From NCBI GenBank assembly GCA_039566865.1, contig CM076957.1, forward strand, positions 11,851,896 through 11,915,895: a DNA stretch of 64,000 bases, in the 5' to 3' direction. The notes beneath the pieces are model-generated. The model saw only the letters and a list, made by a program, of their open reading frames with translations. It did no database searches and was not told where the DNA came from. The stretch's first letter is position 1. Every line of letters starts with the position of its first letter. Positions 37,739 to 50,400 of the stretch are shown here, piece after piece. Made by a program: the position numbers and the translations under genes. The DNA is from Aurelia coerulea. Lineage: Eukaryota; Cnidaria; Scyphozoa; Semaeostomeae; Ulmaridae.

Positions 37739-40700
37739 TACCGCCCTGAGACCATTTCGGAACCCCCTTTGCACCGAACCTGAAGATAGGACTAAGAAAA
37801 GAGACACAGTTTGGCAGCTTTTGGGGTCGCATCTGGCATTCGATATGTAAACAATTAAGAAACTTTAAGATCCCCTAGGTCAGCATAGGAGGTACATTTT
37901 GTCCTGCCATGAAGTACCTGAGGTATCAGTTGCCCCAGCTGATTGTGTTATTTTTCTTTTTCTTTTTCCTTTGATTTTTTTCTTTGCATCTTTCTTGGTC
38001 CCCCGTAGTGGGTACTTGTGAGGCCAGCTGCAGGGATTTTTCCTGCCCTCAGGTCCTCTGTCCCAACAGCGAGGGTACCAGACATGCCTCTTTTCGTAAA
38101 CATAAGCTTTGAAGATGGCGACTCATAATGAGCCACAAGAACTACACTACAAATAATATAGACTTAGGCCTAAACTAGATGATAAGGTTATATATCGGGC
38201 CTAAGGACTGATAAATTGTAAATTTTCGCCACCATATTTGGTGGCCTAACCGCCAAGATACGCCAAGATACGCCCCAAAGCTCAACGGAACCTGGTGCTG
38301 GTGGGGGGGGGCCTAATGTAGGTCGAGCTCAAGTTATTGTTATAAAAACAAAACAAGTTAAGTTATCAAAACAAAACAAACATCCTGGACGCGACTTGGT
38401 CAGCTCTAAAGTTCCCAAGTCTCGTTTGAAACTTCTATTAGATCCTAACTGGCCACAGGCTTCAGTTTGAAGAATGTGTTGAAGAAATTGTCTTATTTTA
38501 TCTTGCCATCAGCTATGACATTGACGACTCCCGGTATATGCTTGTGATTTTGAATCTGTGATTGTCAGGAATGGAGAGTGATCTTCGCAAGACGGCCATG
38601 ATTTCTGATGATTTTCAAGATTGGGCTGACCAAATGTCCAAGCTGAGGTTACCGCTGAGAGGGGGTACAAGATTGTTCTTCGCACAAGCCGAACCGACTG
38701 CGATCAAAACGCGTTTTGGTTATTACACGTTGCTCTTTACTGTAGCTACAAGTTATTATTTTGTTTTTCTTCAGGGTTGTTGAGTAAGTCGTTTTCTCTT
38801 GCAGAATGTATAACAGCTTTTCACTAGTCAGGAGTTCATTTTGGTTGTTGCTCCTTGAGTTGCATTTATCGTTTCACAGGTTACGTGTGTTTGTTGCGGT
38901 TATAGGTTTGAACGTTTGCCCTATAATTTATTTAAAATCATTTTTCCACAAGCAACACGGACTCAGACAAGGAAATTTCCTTCCAGTGGATCGATTTCAG
39001 TTCGTTCACATACAGGTGCACACACCCATTGATTGTTGTTGTGGGAACCAAAGCCGACATCCCTTGAAACAGCAGTGAAAATGAGCAGTTGGTGGGATAG
39101 TTAAAGGCTCAACGATCTGATAACTTTTCTTCCAGGTATGAAAGTATTCTGCTTATCAGGGTGATCTATCAAGGATTTCTTATTTGCATTACAAAACGAG
39201 ACTGGAGGGGAGACAGGGGTGGGCGTAGACCCATGGTACAGACCATGACCTTGCAGTTGTGTTTCATAACCATAGGGGTGTATGTATACGGATGACTGTG
39301 TAAAACGCTCAATAAGAACCTCGCGGAAGGCGCAGAAGAACAACGGCGGGTCCCTGACCAACAACACAATTAAATAACAAAATCAAATGGTAATAAAATC
39401 GAAACATTTAGGTAATAAATAGGAATATCGAATGATAATATGATGATTATAACTAAATGAATAATAAATAAATGTATTCAACTATTTTGTATTTGCTGGA
39501 GAGGTATGAAACCATATTATGTATCGCCGGATGTGCTCTTACGTAAATCATAGTCATGGTTTAATTTAGCCGTGAGTAAAGCTAGACGCAAATGAAAACC
39601 GAAAATTCCAGGTTTTGAAATACACGGAAACTGCAGAGAGAGAGCGCATCTAAACCCTTTGGTGAAGACAGTTCGGTCACCATGGGAGTAAATTTAATGA
39701 TGTGTTTTTTTAATAATGTGGCACCACTCCGCATGGACGAAGACGGACAATTATCTGCAATATTTGAAAAGATTCCGGGCTTCAATGACCCTCATAAAAA
39801 CACAGATAAACACGAATCTGGTGATTGATAAAGAACAGGCAACTAAATATTGACGCAATAATGGGGTAGGCGTTTTTTACCTGAGAAATAAGAGGGGGGT
39901 TACTGGCAATAGAGAAGGGGGGGGGGTTTGCTGGTGAATTAGTTGCCTTGAAAAAAAAATGGTGCCCTGGGAGGGATGGTGTTCCCGTCTTGTAGCTTTG
40001 ATTTACGCTGTGTGCCACAAAGTGATCAGACACATGACATTTGAGTTGCAGGCCTACTCGTGAGGCCTAAGCTATTGGGACCCTCACAGTGCTGACACAG
40101 TATGTCACGCCTGAAATTTGTTGATGTGGCTTAGCCAAGCAAGGGTATTCTAGGTGTGCAAAAAATCGAGGAGCCAAGAAAGGGGGGGGCCGAGAAAGGG
40201 TTAAAGAATGCACCATACAAGAACTCATATCTATGTCTCCTTGCTCGCCATATAAAAAATGTTCAGGCTTTTATACATTGTTTTATTTTGCTGATGAATA
40301 CAGAGAGGTGATCAATTCGATATAAATCTTTTAGGCGTAACGTCGGGAAAGTGCAATAATGAGCAACGAGGCAATGGGCGACGAGGCAACTGAAATAAAG
40401 AAGGAATGTTACCTTGGTTAAAGGACAAATGGAGCTGCAGTGGCTGTTGTGGCTTACATGGCTGTTTCAGGCTCTGTGTGAGGGGGGTGGCAACTGGATC
40501 TGCTTGGGGCGGGGATGCTTGGGTTCACGTGTTCCTTCGCTTTGGAGAGAAAGCTTTTGTCATTCGATTTTGCACGACTTCTAGGCTCAATTTGACTGGC
40601 GAATTCCCTTTGTTTGACGTCTGCGGTAAGGGTAGGTGGGCATCAAGAATGTTGTTGCCAACTCGGGCGATTGTCCAGCTTTGCTGCTTGTGGTTCAGTT

Positions 40701-41116
40701 TCAGAATTTATTGATTCATTATCGGCAGCAAGCATATCAAATGGGCTATAAATGCACCATTCCGATGTTTACTCTTTCGTTTGCTAATTGTCATACACAC
40801 ATTGATTGGCTGGCTTGTTGATTTGCCAAGTAATTCTGATCTTGATAGATCCTTCTAGTGTCTGTGCACGAATTGAACGGGCAAATCTTTTATCTGTGCG
40901 ATGGTTCGGTTAAACAGTAGTCGACATCTCGTTACTAGAAGCCAGTATACAGCAAAAATCTTCAGTACCACAAGAAACTTTGATGACTGTCTTGAACCAT
41001 ATACGAGAACAACTGACGGGATAGCGGAAACAGTTTGACGTATGAGTGAGATTCCTTTATCAAACCAGGGGACTGGGATCTACCCTGAGATTCGGGCTTG
41101 GGGCGTTAATCTCACA
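37709..41116. mobile_element. Element B long unit, copy 2
   Basis: Collinear with 24323-28016. The 73-codon frame at 38562-38783 is open here, but in copy 1 it is broken by a one-base loss (ATGATTCTGATG for ATGATTTCTGATG). The 90-codon frame at 38806-39078 is unchanged. Neither resembles a known family, and the surrounding DNA is just as conserved. A poly-G run lies near 39908. Confidence 0.6.
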
Positions 41117-43079
41117 ACAAAATATAACAACAAAAAGTGTGGATTAACGTACTTTAGTAGCTACAATATATATCATAAAGAGTATTGCACTCCTCGTCTT
41201 TTAAAACTTTGGTTCTGCAAGTAATTTCTTTTATAGCACTATATTAGTGCTGTAGCAGCCATTCTTGGAAACATTACTATAGACATTAGTTTTTTCTTTA
41301 GTCTCGTTTTAGCTTTACAGCATAAACAAACATCGATTAATTAAATGTTCATTTTCTCAAAGAATACAAAATACAAACACAAAAAGTGTGGATTAACTTA
41401 CTTTAGTAGCCAAAATATATATTATAAAGAGTATTGCACTCATGGTCCTTTAAAACTTTAGTTCTGCCAGTAACTTTTTTATAGCACTTTATTAGTGCTG
41501 CAGCAACCAATTTTTGAAACATTACTATAAACATTAGTTTTTTCTTTCGTTTCAATTTAGCTTTACTGCATAAACAAACGTCGATTATTAAATGTTTATT
41601 TTCTCAAAGAAAACAAAATATAACAACAAAAAGTGTGGATTAACGTACTTTACTAGCTACAACTTATATTATAAAGAGTAATGCACTCTTCGTCTTTTAA
41701 AACTTTGGTTCTGCCAGTTTTTTTTTCGTTTATAGCACTATATTAGTGCTGTAGCAGCCATTCTTGGAAACATTACTCTAGACATTAGTTTTTTCTTTAG
41801 TCTCATTTTAGCTTTACTGCATAAACAAACATCGATTAATTAACTGTTCATTTTCTCAAAGAAAACAAAATACAAACACAAAAAATGTGGATTAACTTAC
41901 TTTAGTAGCCAAAATATATATTATAAAGAACATTGCACTCATTGTCTTTTAAAACTTTAGTTCTGCCAGTAACTTCTTTATAGCACTTTATTAGTGCTGC
42001 AGCAACCAATTTTTGAAACATTACTATAAACATTAGTTTTTTCTTTCGTTTCATTTTAGCTTTACTGCATAAACAAACATCGATTAATTAAATGTTTATT
42101 TTCTAAAAGAAAACAAAATATAACAACGCAAAGTGTGGATTAACGTACTTTAGTAGCTACAATATATATTATAAAGAGAATTGCACTCTTCGTCCTTTAA
42201 AACTTTGGTTCTGCCAGTAATTTCTTTTATAGCACTTTATTAGTGCTGTAGCAGCCATTCTTGGAAACAATACTATAGACATTAGTTTTTTCTTTAGTCT
42301 CATTTTAGCTTTACTGCATAAACAAACATCGATTAATTAAATGTTTATTTTCTCAAAGAAAACAAAATAAAACAACAAAAAAGCGTGGATTAACGTACTT
42401 TAGTAGCTACAATATATATTACAAAGAATATTGCACTCCTTGTCCTTTAAAACTTCAGTTCTTCTAGTTACTTCTTTATAGCACTATATAAGTGCTGCAG
42501 CAACCAATTTTTTGAAACATTACTATAAACATTAGTTTTTTCTTTCGTTTCATTTTAGCTTTACTGCATAAACAAACATCGATTATATAAACGTTTATTT
42601 TCTCAAAGAAAACAAAATAAAACAACAAAAAGTGTGGATTAACGTACTTTAGTAGCTACAATATATATTATAGAGAGTATTGCACTCTTCGTCCTTTAAA
42701 ACTTTGGTTCTGCCTGTATTTTCTTTTATAGCACTATATTAGTGCTGTAGCAGCCATTCTTGGAAACATTACTATAGACATTAGTTTTTTCTTTAGTCTC
42801 ATTTTAGCTTTACTGCATAAACAAACATCGATTAATTAAGTGTTCATTTTCTCAAAGAAAACCAAATATAACAAAAAAGTGTGGATTAACGTACTTTAGT
42901 AGCTACAATATATATTATAAAGAGCACTCTTTGTCCTTTAAAACTTTATTTCTGCCAGTAACTTCTTTATAGCACTTTATTATTGCTGCAGCAACCAATT
43001 TTTGAAACATTACTATAAACATTAGTTTTTTCTTTCGTTTCATTTTAGCTTTACTGCATAAACAAACATCGATTAATTA

Positions 43080-46000
43080 AGCTTTAATGTTTATTTTCTC
43101 AAAGAAAACAAAATACAAACACAAAAAGTGTGGATTAAACTACTTTAGTAGCCAAAATATATATTATAAAGAATATTGCACTCATTGTCCTTTAAAACTC
43201 TAGTTCTGCCAGTAACCTTTTTATAGCACTTTATTAGTGCTGCAGCAACGATTTTTTGAAACATTACTATATACATTAGTTATTTCTTTCGTTTCATTTT
43301 AGCTTTACTGCATAAACAAACATCGATTAATTAAATGTTCATTTTCTCAAAGAAAACAAAATACAAACACAAAAAGTGTGGATTAACTTACTTTAGTAGC
43401 CAAAATATATATTATAAAGAATATTGCACTCATTGTCCTTTAAAACTTTAGTTCTGCCAGTAACTTCTTTATAGCACTATATTCAGTCCTTTAAAACTTT
43501 AGTTCTGCCAGTAACTTCTTTATAGCACTATATTAGTGCTGCAGCAACCAATTTTTGAAACATTACTATAAACATTAGTTTTTTCTTTAGTCTCATTTTA
43601 GCATTACTGCATAAACAAACATCGATTAATTAAGTGTTTATTTTCTCAAAGAAAACAAAATATAACAACAAAAAGTGTGGATTAACGTACTTTAGTAGCT
43701 ACAATATATATTTTAAAGAGTATTGCACTCTTCGTCCTTTAAAACTTTGGTTCTGCCAGTAATTTTTTTATAGCACTATATTAGTGCTGTAGCAGCCATT
43801 CTTGGAAACATTACTATAGACATTAGTTTTTTCTTTAGTCTCATTTTAGCTTTACTGCATAAACAAACATCGATTAATTAAATGTTCATTTTCTCAAAAA
43901 AAACAAAATACAAACACAAAAAGTGTGGATTAACTTGCTTTAGTAGCCATAATATATATTATAAAGAATATTGCACTCATGGCCCTTGAAAACGTTAGTT
44001 CTGCCAGTAGCTTCTTTATAGCACTATATTAGTGCTGCAGCAACGATTTTTCGAAACATTACCATAAAAATTAGTTATTTCTTTAGTTTCATTTTAGCTT
44101 TATTGCATAAACAAACATCGATTAAATAAATGTTTATTTTCTCAAAGAAAACAAAATATAACAACAAAAAGTGTGGATTAACGTACTTTAGTAGCTACAA
44201 TAATATTACAAAGAATATTGCACTCATTGTCCTTTAAAACTTTAGTCCTGCCAGTAACTTCATTATAGCACTTTGTTTAGTGCTGCAGCAATCAATTTTT
44301 GAAACATTACTTTAAACATTGATTTCTTCTTTGGTTTCATGTTAGCTTTACTTCATAACCAAACATCGATTAATTAAAAGTTTTTTTCTCAAAGGAAACA
44401 AAATATAACAACAAAAGTGGGAATTAACGTACTTTAGTAGCTACAATATATATTTTAAAGAGTATTGCACTCTTCGTCCTTTAAAACTTTGGTTCTGCCA
44501 GTAATTTTTTTATAGCACTATATTAGTGCTGTAGCAGCCATTCTTGGAAACATTACTATAGACATTAGTTTTTTCTTTAGTCTCATTTTAGCTTTACTGC
44601 ATAAACAAACATCGATTAATTAAATGTTCATTTTCTCAAAAAAAACAAAATACAAACACAAAAAGTGTGGATTAACTTGCTTTAGTAGCCATAATATATA
44701 TTATAAAGAATATTGCTCTCATGGCCCTTGAAAACTTTAGTTCTGCCAGTAGCTTCTTTATAGCACTATATTAGTGCTGCAGCAACGATTTTTCGAAACA
44801 TTACCATAAAAATTAGTTATTTCTTTAGTTTCATTTTAGCTTTACTGCATAAACAATCATCGATTAATTAAATGTTCATTTTCTCAAAGAAAACAAAATA
44901 CAAACACAAAAAGTGTGGATTAAACTACTTTAGTAGCCAAAATATATATTATAAAGAATATTGCACTCATTGTCCTTTAAAACTCTAGTTCTGCCAGTAA
45001 CCTTTTTATAGCACTTTATTAGTGCTGCAGCAACGATTTTTTGAAACATTACTATATACATTAGTTATTTCTTTCGTTTCATTTTAGCTTTACTGCATAA
45101 ACAAACATCGATTAATTAAATGTTCATTTTCTCAAAGAAAACAAAATACAAACACAAAAAGTGTGGATTAACTTACTTTAGTAGCCAAAATATATATTAT
45201 AAAGAATATTGCACTCATTGTCCTTTAAAACTTTAGTTCTGCCAGTAACTTCTTTATAGCACTATATTAGTGCTGCAGAAACCAATTTTTGAAACATTAC
45301 TATAAACATTAGTTTTTTCTTTAGTCTCATTTTAGCATTACTGCATAAACAAACATCGATTAATTAAGTGTTTATTTTCTCAAAGAAAACAAAATATAAC
45401 AACAAAAAGTGTGGATTAACGTACTTTAGTAGCTACAATATATATTTTAAAGAGTATTGCACTCTTCGTCCTTTAAAACTTTGGTTCTGCCAGTAATTTT
45501 TTTATAGCACTATATTAGTGCTGTAGCAGCCATTCTTGGAAACATTACAATAGACATTAGTTTTTTCTTTAGTCTCATTTTAGCTTTACTGCATAAACAA
45601 ACATCGATTAATTAAATGTTCATTTTCTCAAAAAAAACAAAATACAAACACAAAAAGTGTGGATTAACTTGCTTTAGTAGCCATAATATATATTATAAAG
45701 AATATTGCACTCATGGCCCTTGAAAACTTTAGTTCTGCCAGTAGCTTCTTTATAGCACTATATTAGTGCTGCAGCAACGATTTTTCGAAACATTACCATA
45801 AAAATTAGTTACTTCTTTAGTTTCATTTTAGCTTTACTGCATAAACAATCATCGATTAATTAAATGTTCATTTTCTCAAAGAAAACAAAATACAAACACA
45901 AAAAGTGTGGATTAAACTACTTTAGTAGCCAAAATATATATCATAAAGAATATTGCACTCATTGTCCTTTAAAACTCTAGTTCTGCCAGTAACTTTTTCA

Positions 46001-47400
46001 TAGCACTTTATTAGTGCTGCAGCAACGATTTTTTGAAACATTACTATATACATTAGTTATTTCTTTCGTTTCATTTTAGCTTTACTGCATAAACAAACAT
46101 CGATTAATTAAATGTTCATTTTCTCAAAGAAAACAAAATACAAACACAAAAAGTGTGGATTAACTTACTTTAGTAGCCAAAATATATATTATAAAGAATA
46201 TTGCACTCATTGTCCTTTAAAACTTTAGTTCTGCCAGTAACTTCTTTATAGCACTATATTAGTGCTGCAGCAACCAATTTTTGAAACATTACTATAAACA
46301 TAAGTTTTTTCTTTAGTCTCATTTTAGCATTACTGCATAAACAAACATCGATTAATTAAATGTTCATTTTCTCAAAGAAAACAAAATACAAACACAAAAA
46401 GTGTGGATTAACTTACTTTAGTAGCCAAAATATATATTATAAAGAATATTGCACTCATTGTCCTTTAAAACTTTAGTTCTGCCAGTAACTTCTTTATAGC
46501 ACTATATTAGTGCTGCAGCAACCAATTTTTGAAACATTACTATAAACATTAGTTTTTTCTTTAGTCTCATTTTAGCATTACTGCATAAACAAACATCGAT
46601 TAATTAAGTGTTTATTTTCTCAAAGAAAACATAATATAACAACAAAAAGTGTGGATTAACGTACTTTAGTAGCTACAATATATATTTTAAAGAGTATTGC
46701 AATCTTCGTCCTTTAAAACTTTGGTTCTGCCAGTAATTTTTTTATAGCACTATATTAGTGCTGTAGCAGCCATTCTTAGAAACATTACTATTGACATTAG
46801 TTTTTTCTTTAGTCTCATTTTAGCTTTACTGCATAAACAAACATCGATTAATTAAATGTTCATTTTCTCAAAAAAAACAAAATACAAACACAAAAAGTGT
46901 GGATTAACTTGCTTTAGTAGCCATAATATATATTATAAAGAATATTGCACTCATGGCCCTTGAAAACTTTAGTTCTGCCAGTAGCTTCTTTATAGCACTA
47001 TATTAGTGCTGCAGCAACGATTTTTCGAAACATTACCATAAAAATTAGTTATTTCTTTAGTTTCATTTTAGCTTTACTGCATAAACAATCATCGATTAAT
47101 TAAATGTTCATTTTCTCAAAGAAAACAAAATACAAACACAAAAAGTGTGGATTAAACTACTTTAGTAGCCAAAATATATATTATAAAGAATATTGCACTC
47201 ATTGTCCTTTAAAACTCTAGTTCTGCCAGTAACTTTTTCATAGCACTTTATTAGTGCTGCAGCAACGATTTTTTGAAACATTACTATATACATTAGTTAT
47301 TTCTTTCGTTTCATTTTAGCTTTACTGCATAAACAAACATCGATTAATTAAATGTTCATTTTCTCAAAGAAAACAAAATACAAACACAAAAAGTGTGGAT
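43080..47400. repeat. Higher-order repeat with 3-, 4- and 5-monomer steps
   Basis: The rare variant ACCATAAAAATTAGTTA falls at 44061, 44803, 45795 and 47035, spacings of 742, 992 and 1,240 (3, 4 and 5 monomers). Accompanying variants (TAACTTGCTTTAGTAGCCATA, with ATGGCCCTTGAAAAC) travel with it. Successive units gain one monomer each. Confidence 0.85.
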
Positions 47401-50400
47401 TAACTTACTTTAGTAGCCAAACAATATATATTTTTATAAAGAATATTGCACTCATGGTCCTTTAAAACTTTAGTTCTGCCAGTATCTTCTTTATAGCACT
47501 TTATTAGTGATGCAGCAACCAATTTTTGAAACATTACTTTAAACATTAGTTTTTCTTTCGTTTCATATTAGCTTTACTGCATAAACAAACATCGATTATT
47601 AAATGTTTATTTTCTTTAAAGAAAACAAAATAAAACAACAAAAAGTATGGATTAACGTACTTTACTAGCAACAATTTATATTATAAAGAGTATTGCACTC
47701 TTTGTCTTTTAAAACTTCGGTTCGGTTTGTCCTTTAAAACTTTAGTTCTGCCAGTAACTTCTTTATAGCACTATATTAGTGCTGCAGCAACAAAATTTTT
47801 GAAACATTACTATAAACATTAGTTTTTTCTTTAGTCTCATTTTAGCATTACTGCATAAACAAACATCGATTAATTAAATGTTCATTTTCTCAAAGAAAAC
47901 AAAGTACAAACACAAAAAATGTGGATTAACTTACTTTAGTAGCCAAAATATATATTATAAAGAATATTGCACTCATTGTCTTTTAAAACTTTAGTTCTGC
48001 CAGTAACTTCTTTATAAAACTTTATTAGTGCTGCTGCAACCAATTTTTGAAACATTACTATAAACATTAGTTTTTTCTTCGCTTCATTTTAGCTTTACTG
48101 CATAAACAAACATCGATTAATTAAATGTTTATTTTGTCAAAGAAAACATAATATAACAACAAAAAGTGTATATTAACGTACTTTAGTAGCTACAATATAT
48201 ATTATAAAGAGTATTGCACTCATGGTCCTTTAAAACTTTAGTTCTGCCAGTAACTTCTTTATAGCACTTTATTAGTGCTGCAGCAACCAATTTTTGAAGC
48301 ATTACTATAAACATTAGTTTTTTCTTTCGTTTCAATTTAGCTTTACTGCATAAACAAACATCGATTAATTAAATGTTTATTTTCTCAAAGAAAACAAAAT
48401 ACAAAATACAAACATAAAAAGTGTGGATTAAAGTACTTTAGTAGCCAAAATATATATTATAAAGAATATTGCAATCATGGTCCTTTAAAACTTTAGTTCT
48501 GCCAGTGACTTCTTTATAGCACTTTATTAGTGCTGCAGCAACGATTTTTTGAAACATTACTATATACATTAGTTATTTCTTTCGTTTCATTTTAGCTTTA
48601 CGGCATAAACAAACATCGATTAATTAAATGTTCATTTTCTCAAAGAAAACAAAATACAAACACAAAAAGTGTAGATTAACTTACTTTAGTAGCCAAAATA
48701 TATATTATAAAGAATATTGCACTCATTGTCCTTTAAAACTTTAGTTCTGCCAGTAACTTCTTTATAGCACTATATTAGTGCTGCAGCAAAGATTTTTTGA
48801 AACATTACTATATACATTAGTTTTTTCTTTCGTTTCATTTTAGCTTTACTGCATAAAAAAAAAACATCGATTAATTAAATGTTTATTTTGTCAAAGAAGA
48901 CATAATAAAACAACAAAAAGTGTATATTAACGTACTTTAGTAGCTACAATATATATTTTAAAGAGTATTGCACTCATGGTCCTTTAAAACTTTAGTTCTG
49001 CCAGTAACTTCTTTATAGCACTTTATTAGTGCTGCAGCAAAGATTTTTTGAAACATTACTATATACATTAGTTATTTCTTTCGTTTCATTTTAGCTTTAC
49101 TGCATAAACAAACATCGATTAATTAAATGTTTATTTTCTCAAAGAAAACAAAATACAAACACAAAAAGTGTGGATTAACTTACTTTAGTAGCCAAAATAT
49201 ATATTATAAAGAATATTGCACTCATTGTCCTTTAAAACTTTAGTTCTGCCAGTAACTTCTTTATAGCACTATATTAGTGCTGCAGCAACCAATTTTTGAA
49301 ACATTACTATAAACATTAGTTTTTTCTTTAGTCTCATTTTAGCTTTACTGCATAAACAAACATCGATTAATTAAATGTTCATTTTCTCAAAGAAAACAAA
49401 ATACAAACACAAAAAGTGTGGATTAACTTACTTTAGTAGCCAAAATATATATTATAAAGAATATTGCACTCCTTCGTCCTTTAAAACTTTGGTTCTGCCA
49501 GTAATTTCTTTTATAGCACTATATTAGTGCTGTAGCAACCAATTTTTAGAAACATTACTATAGAAATAAGTTTTTTCGTTATTTTTACTATAGACATTTT
49601 AGCTTTACTGCATAAACAAACATCGATTAATAAATGTTCATTTTCTCAAAGAAAACAAAATACAAACATAAAAAGTGTGGATTAAAGTACTTTAGTAGCC
49701 AAAATATATATTATAAAGAATATTGCAATCATGGTCCTTTAAAACTTTAGTTCTGCCAGTGACTTCTTTATAGCACTTTATTAGTGTTGCAGCAACCAAT
49801 TTTTGAAACATTACTATAAACATTAGTTTTTTCTTTCGTTTTAATTTAGTTTTACTGCATAAACAAAGATCGATTAATTAAATGTTTATTTTCTCAAAGA
49901 AAACAAAATATAACAACAAAAAGTGTGGATTAACGTACTTTACTAGCTACAATATATATTATAAAGACTATTGCACTCTTCGTCCTTTAAAACTTTAGTT
50001 CTGCCAGTAATTTCTTTTAGAGCACTATATTAGTGCTGTAACAGTTATTTTTGGAAACATTACTATAGACATTAGTTTTTTCTTTAGTCTCATTTTAGCT
50101 TTACTGCATAAACAAAGATCGATTAATTAAATGTTTATTTTCTCAAAGAAAACAGAATATAATAAAAAAAAGTGTGGATTAACTTACTTTAGTAGCTAAA
50201 ATATATATTATAAAGAATATTGCACTCTTCGTCCTTTAAAACTTTAGTTCTGCCAGTAATTTCTTTAAGAGCACTATATTAGTGCTGTAAAAGTTATTTT
50301 TAGAAACATTACTATAGACATAAGTTTTTTCTTTATTTTTACTATAGACATTTTAGCTTTACTGCATAAACAAACATCGATTAATTAAATGTTTATTTTC

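Larger units (their letters stand above)
36898..41116. mobile_element. Element B copy 2: head-to-tail tandem of two units
   Basis: Same structure as 23516-28016, with few differences per line of text. The satellite reads ...CTCAAAAAGAAA on the left and ACAAAATATAAC on the right, joining to the normal GAAAACAAAATATAAC. It therefore entered the satellite at a different phase from copy 1, again with no target duplication or one base. The short unit is 36898-37708 and the long unit 37709-41116. Relative to copy 1 it lacks about 296 bp, has about 10 extra bases near 39312 (AATAAGAACC) and a G-rich addition near 39905. Confidence 0.65.

Noticed and set aside
38562..38783. 73-codon plus-strand frame in element B copy 2
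   Set aside because: Broken by a one-base loss in copy 1 (about 25219) and altered a little further on; no family recognised.
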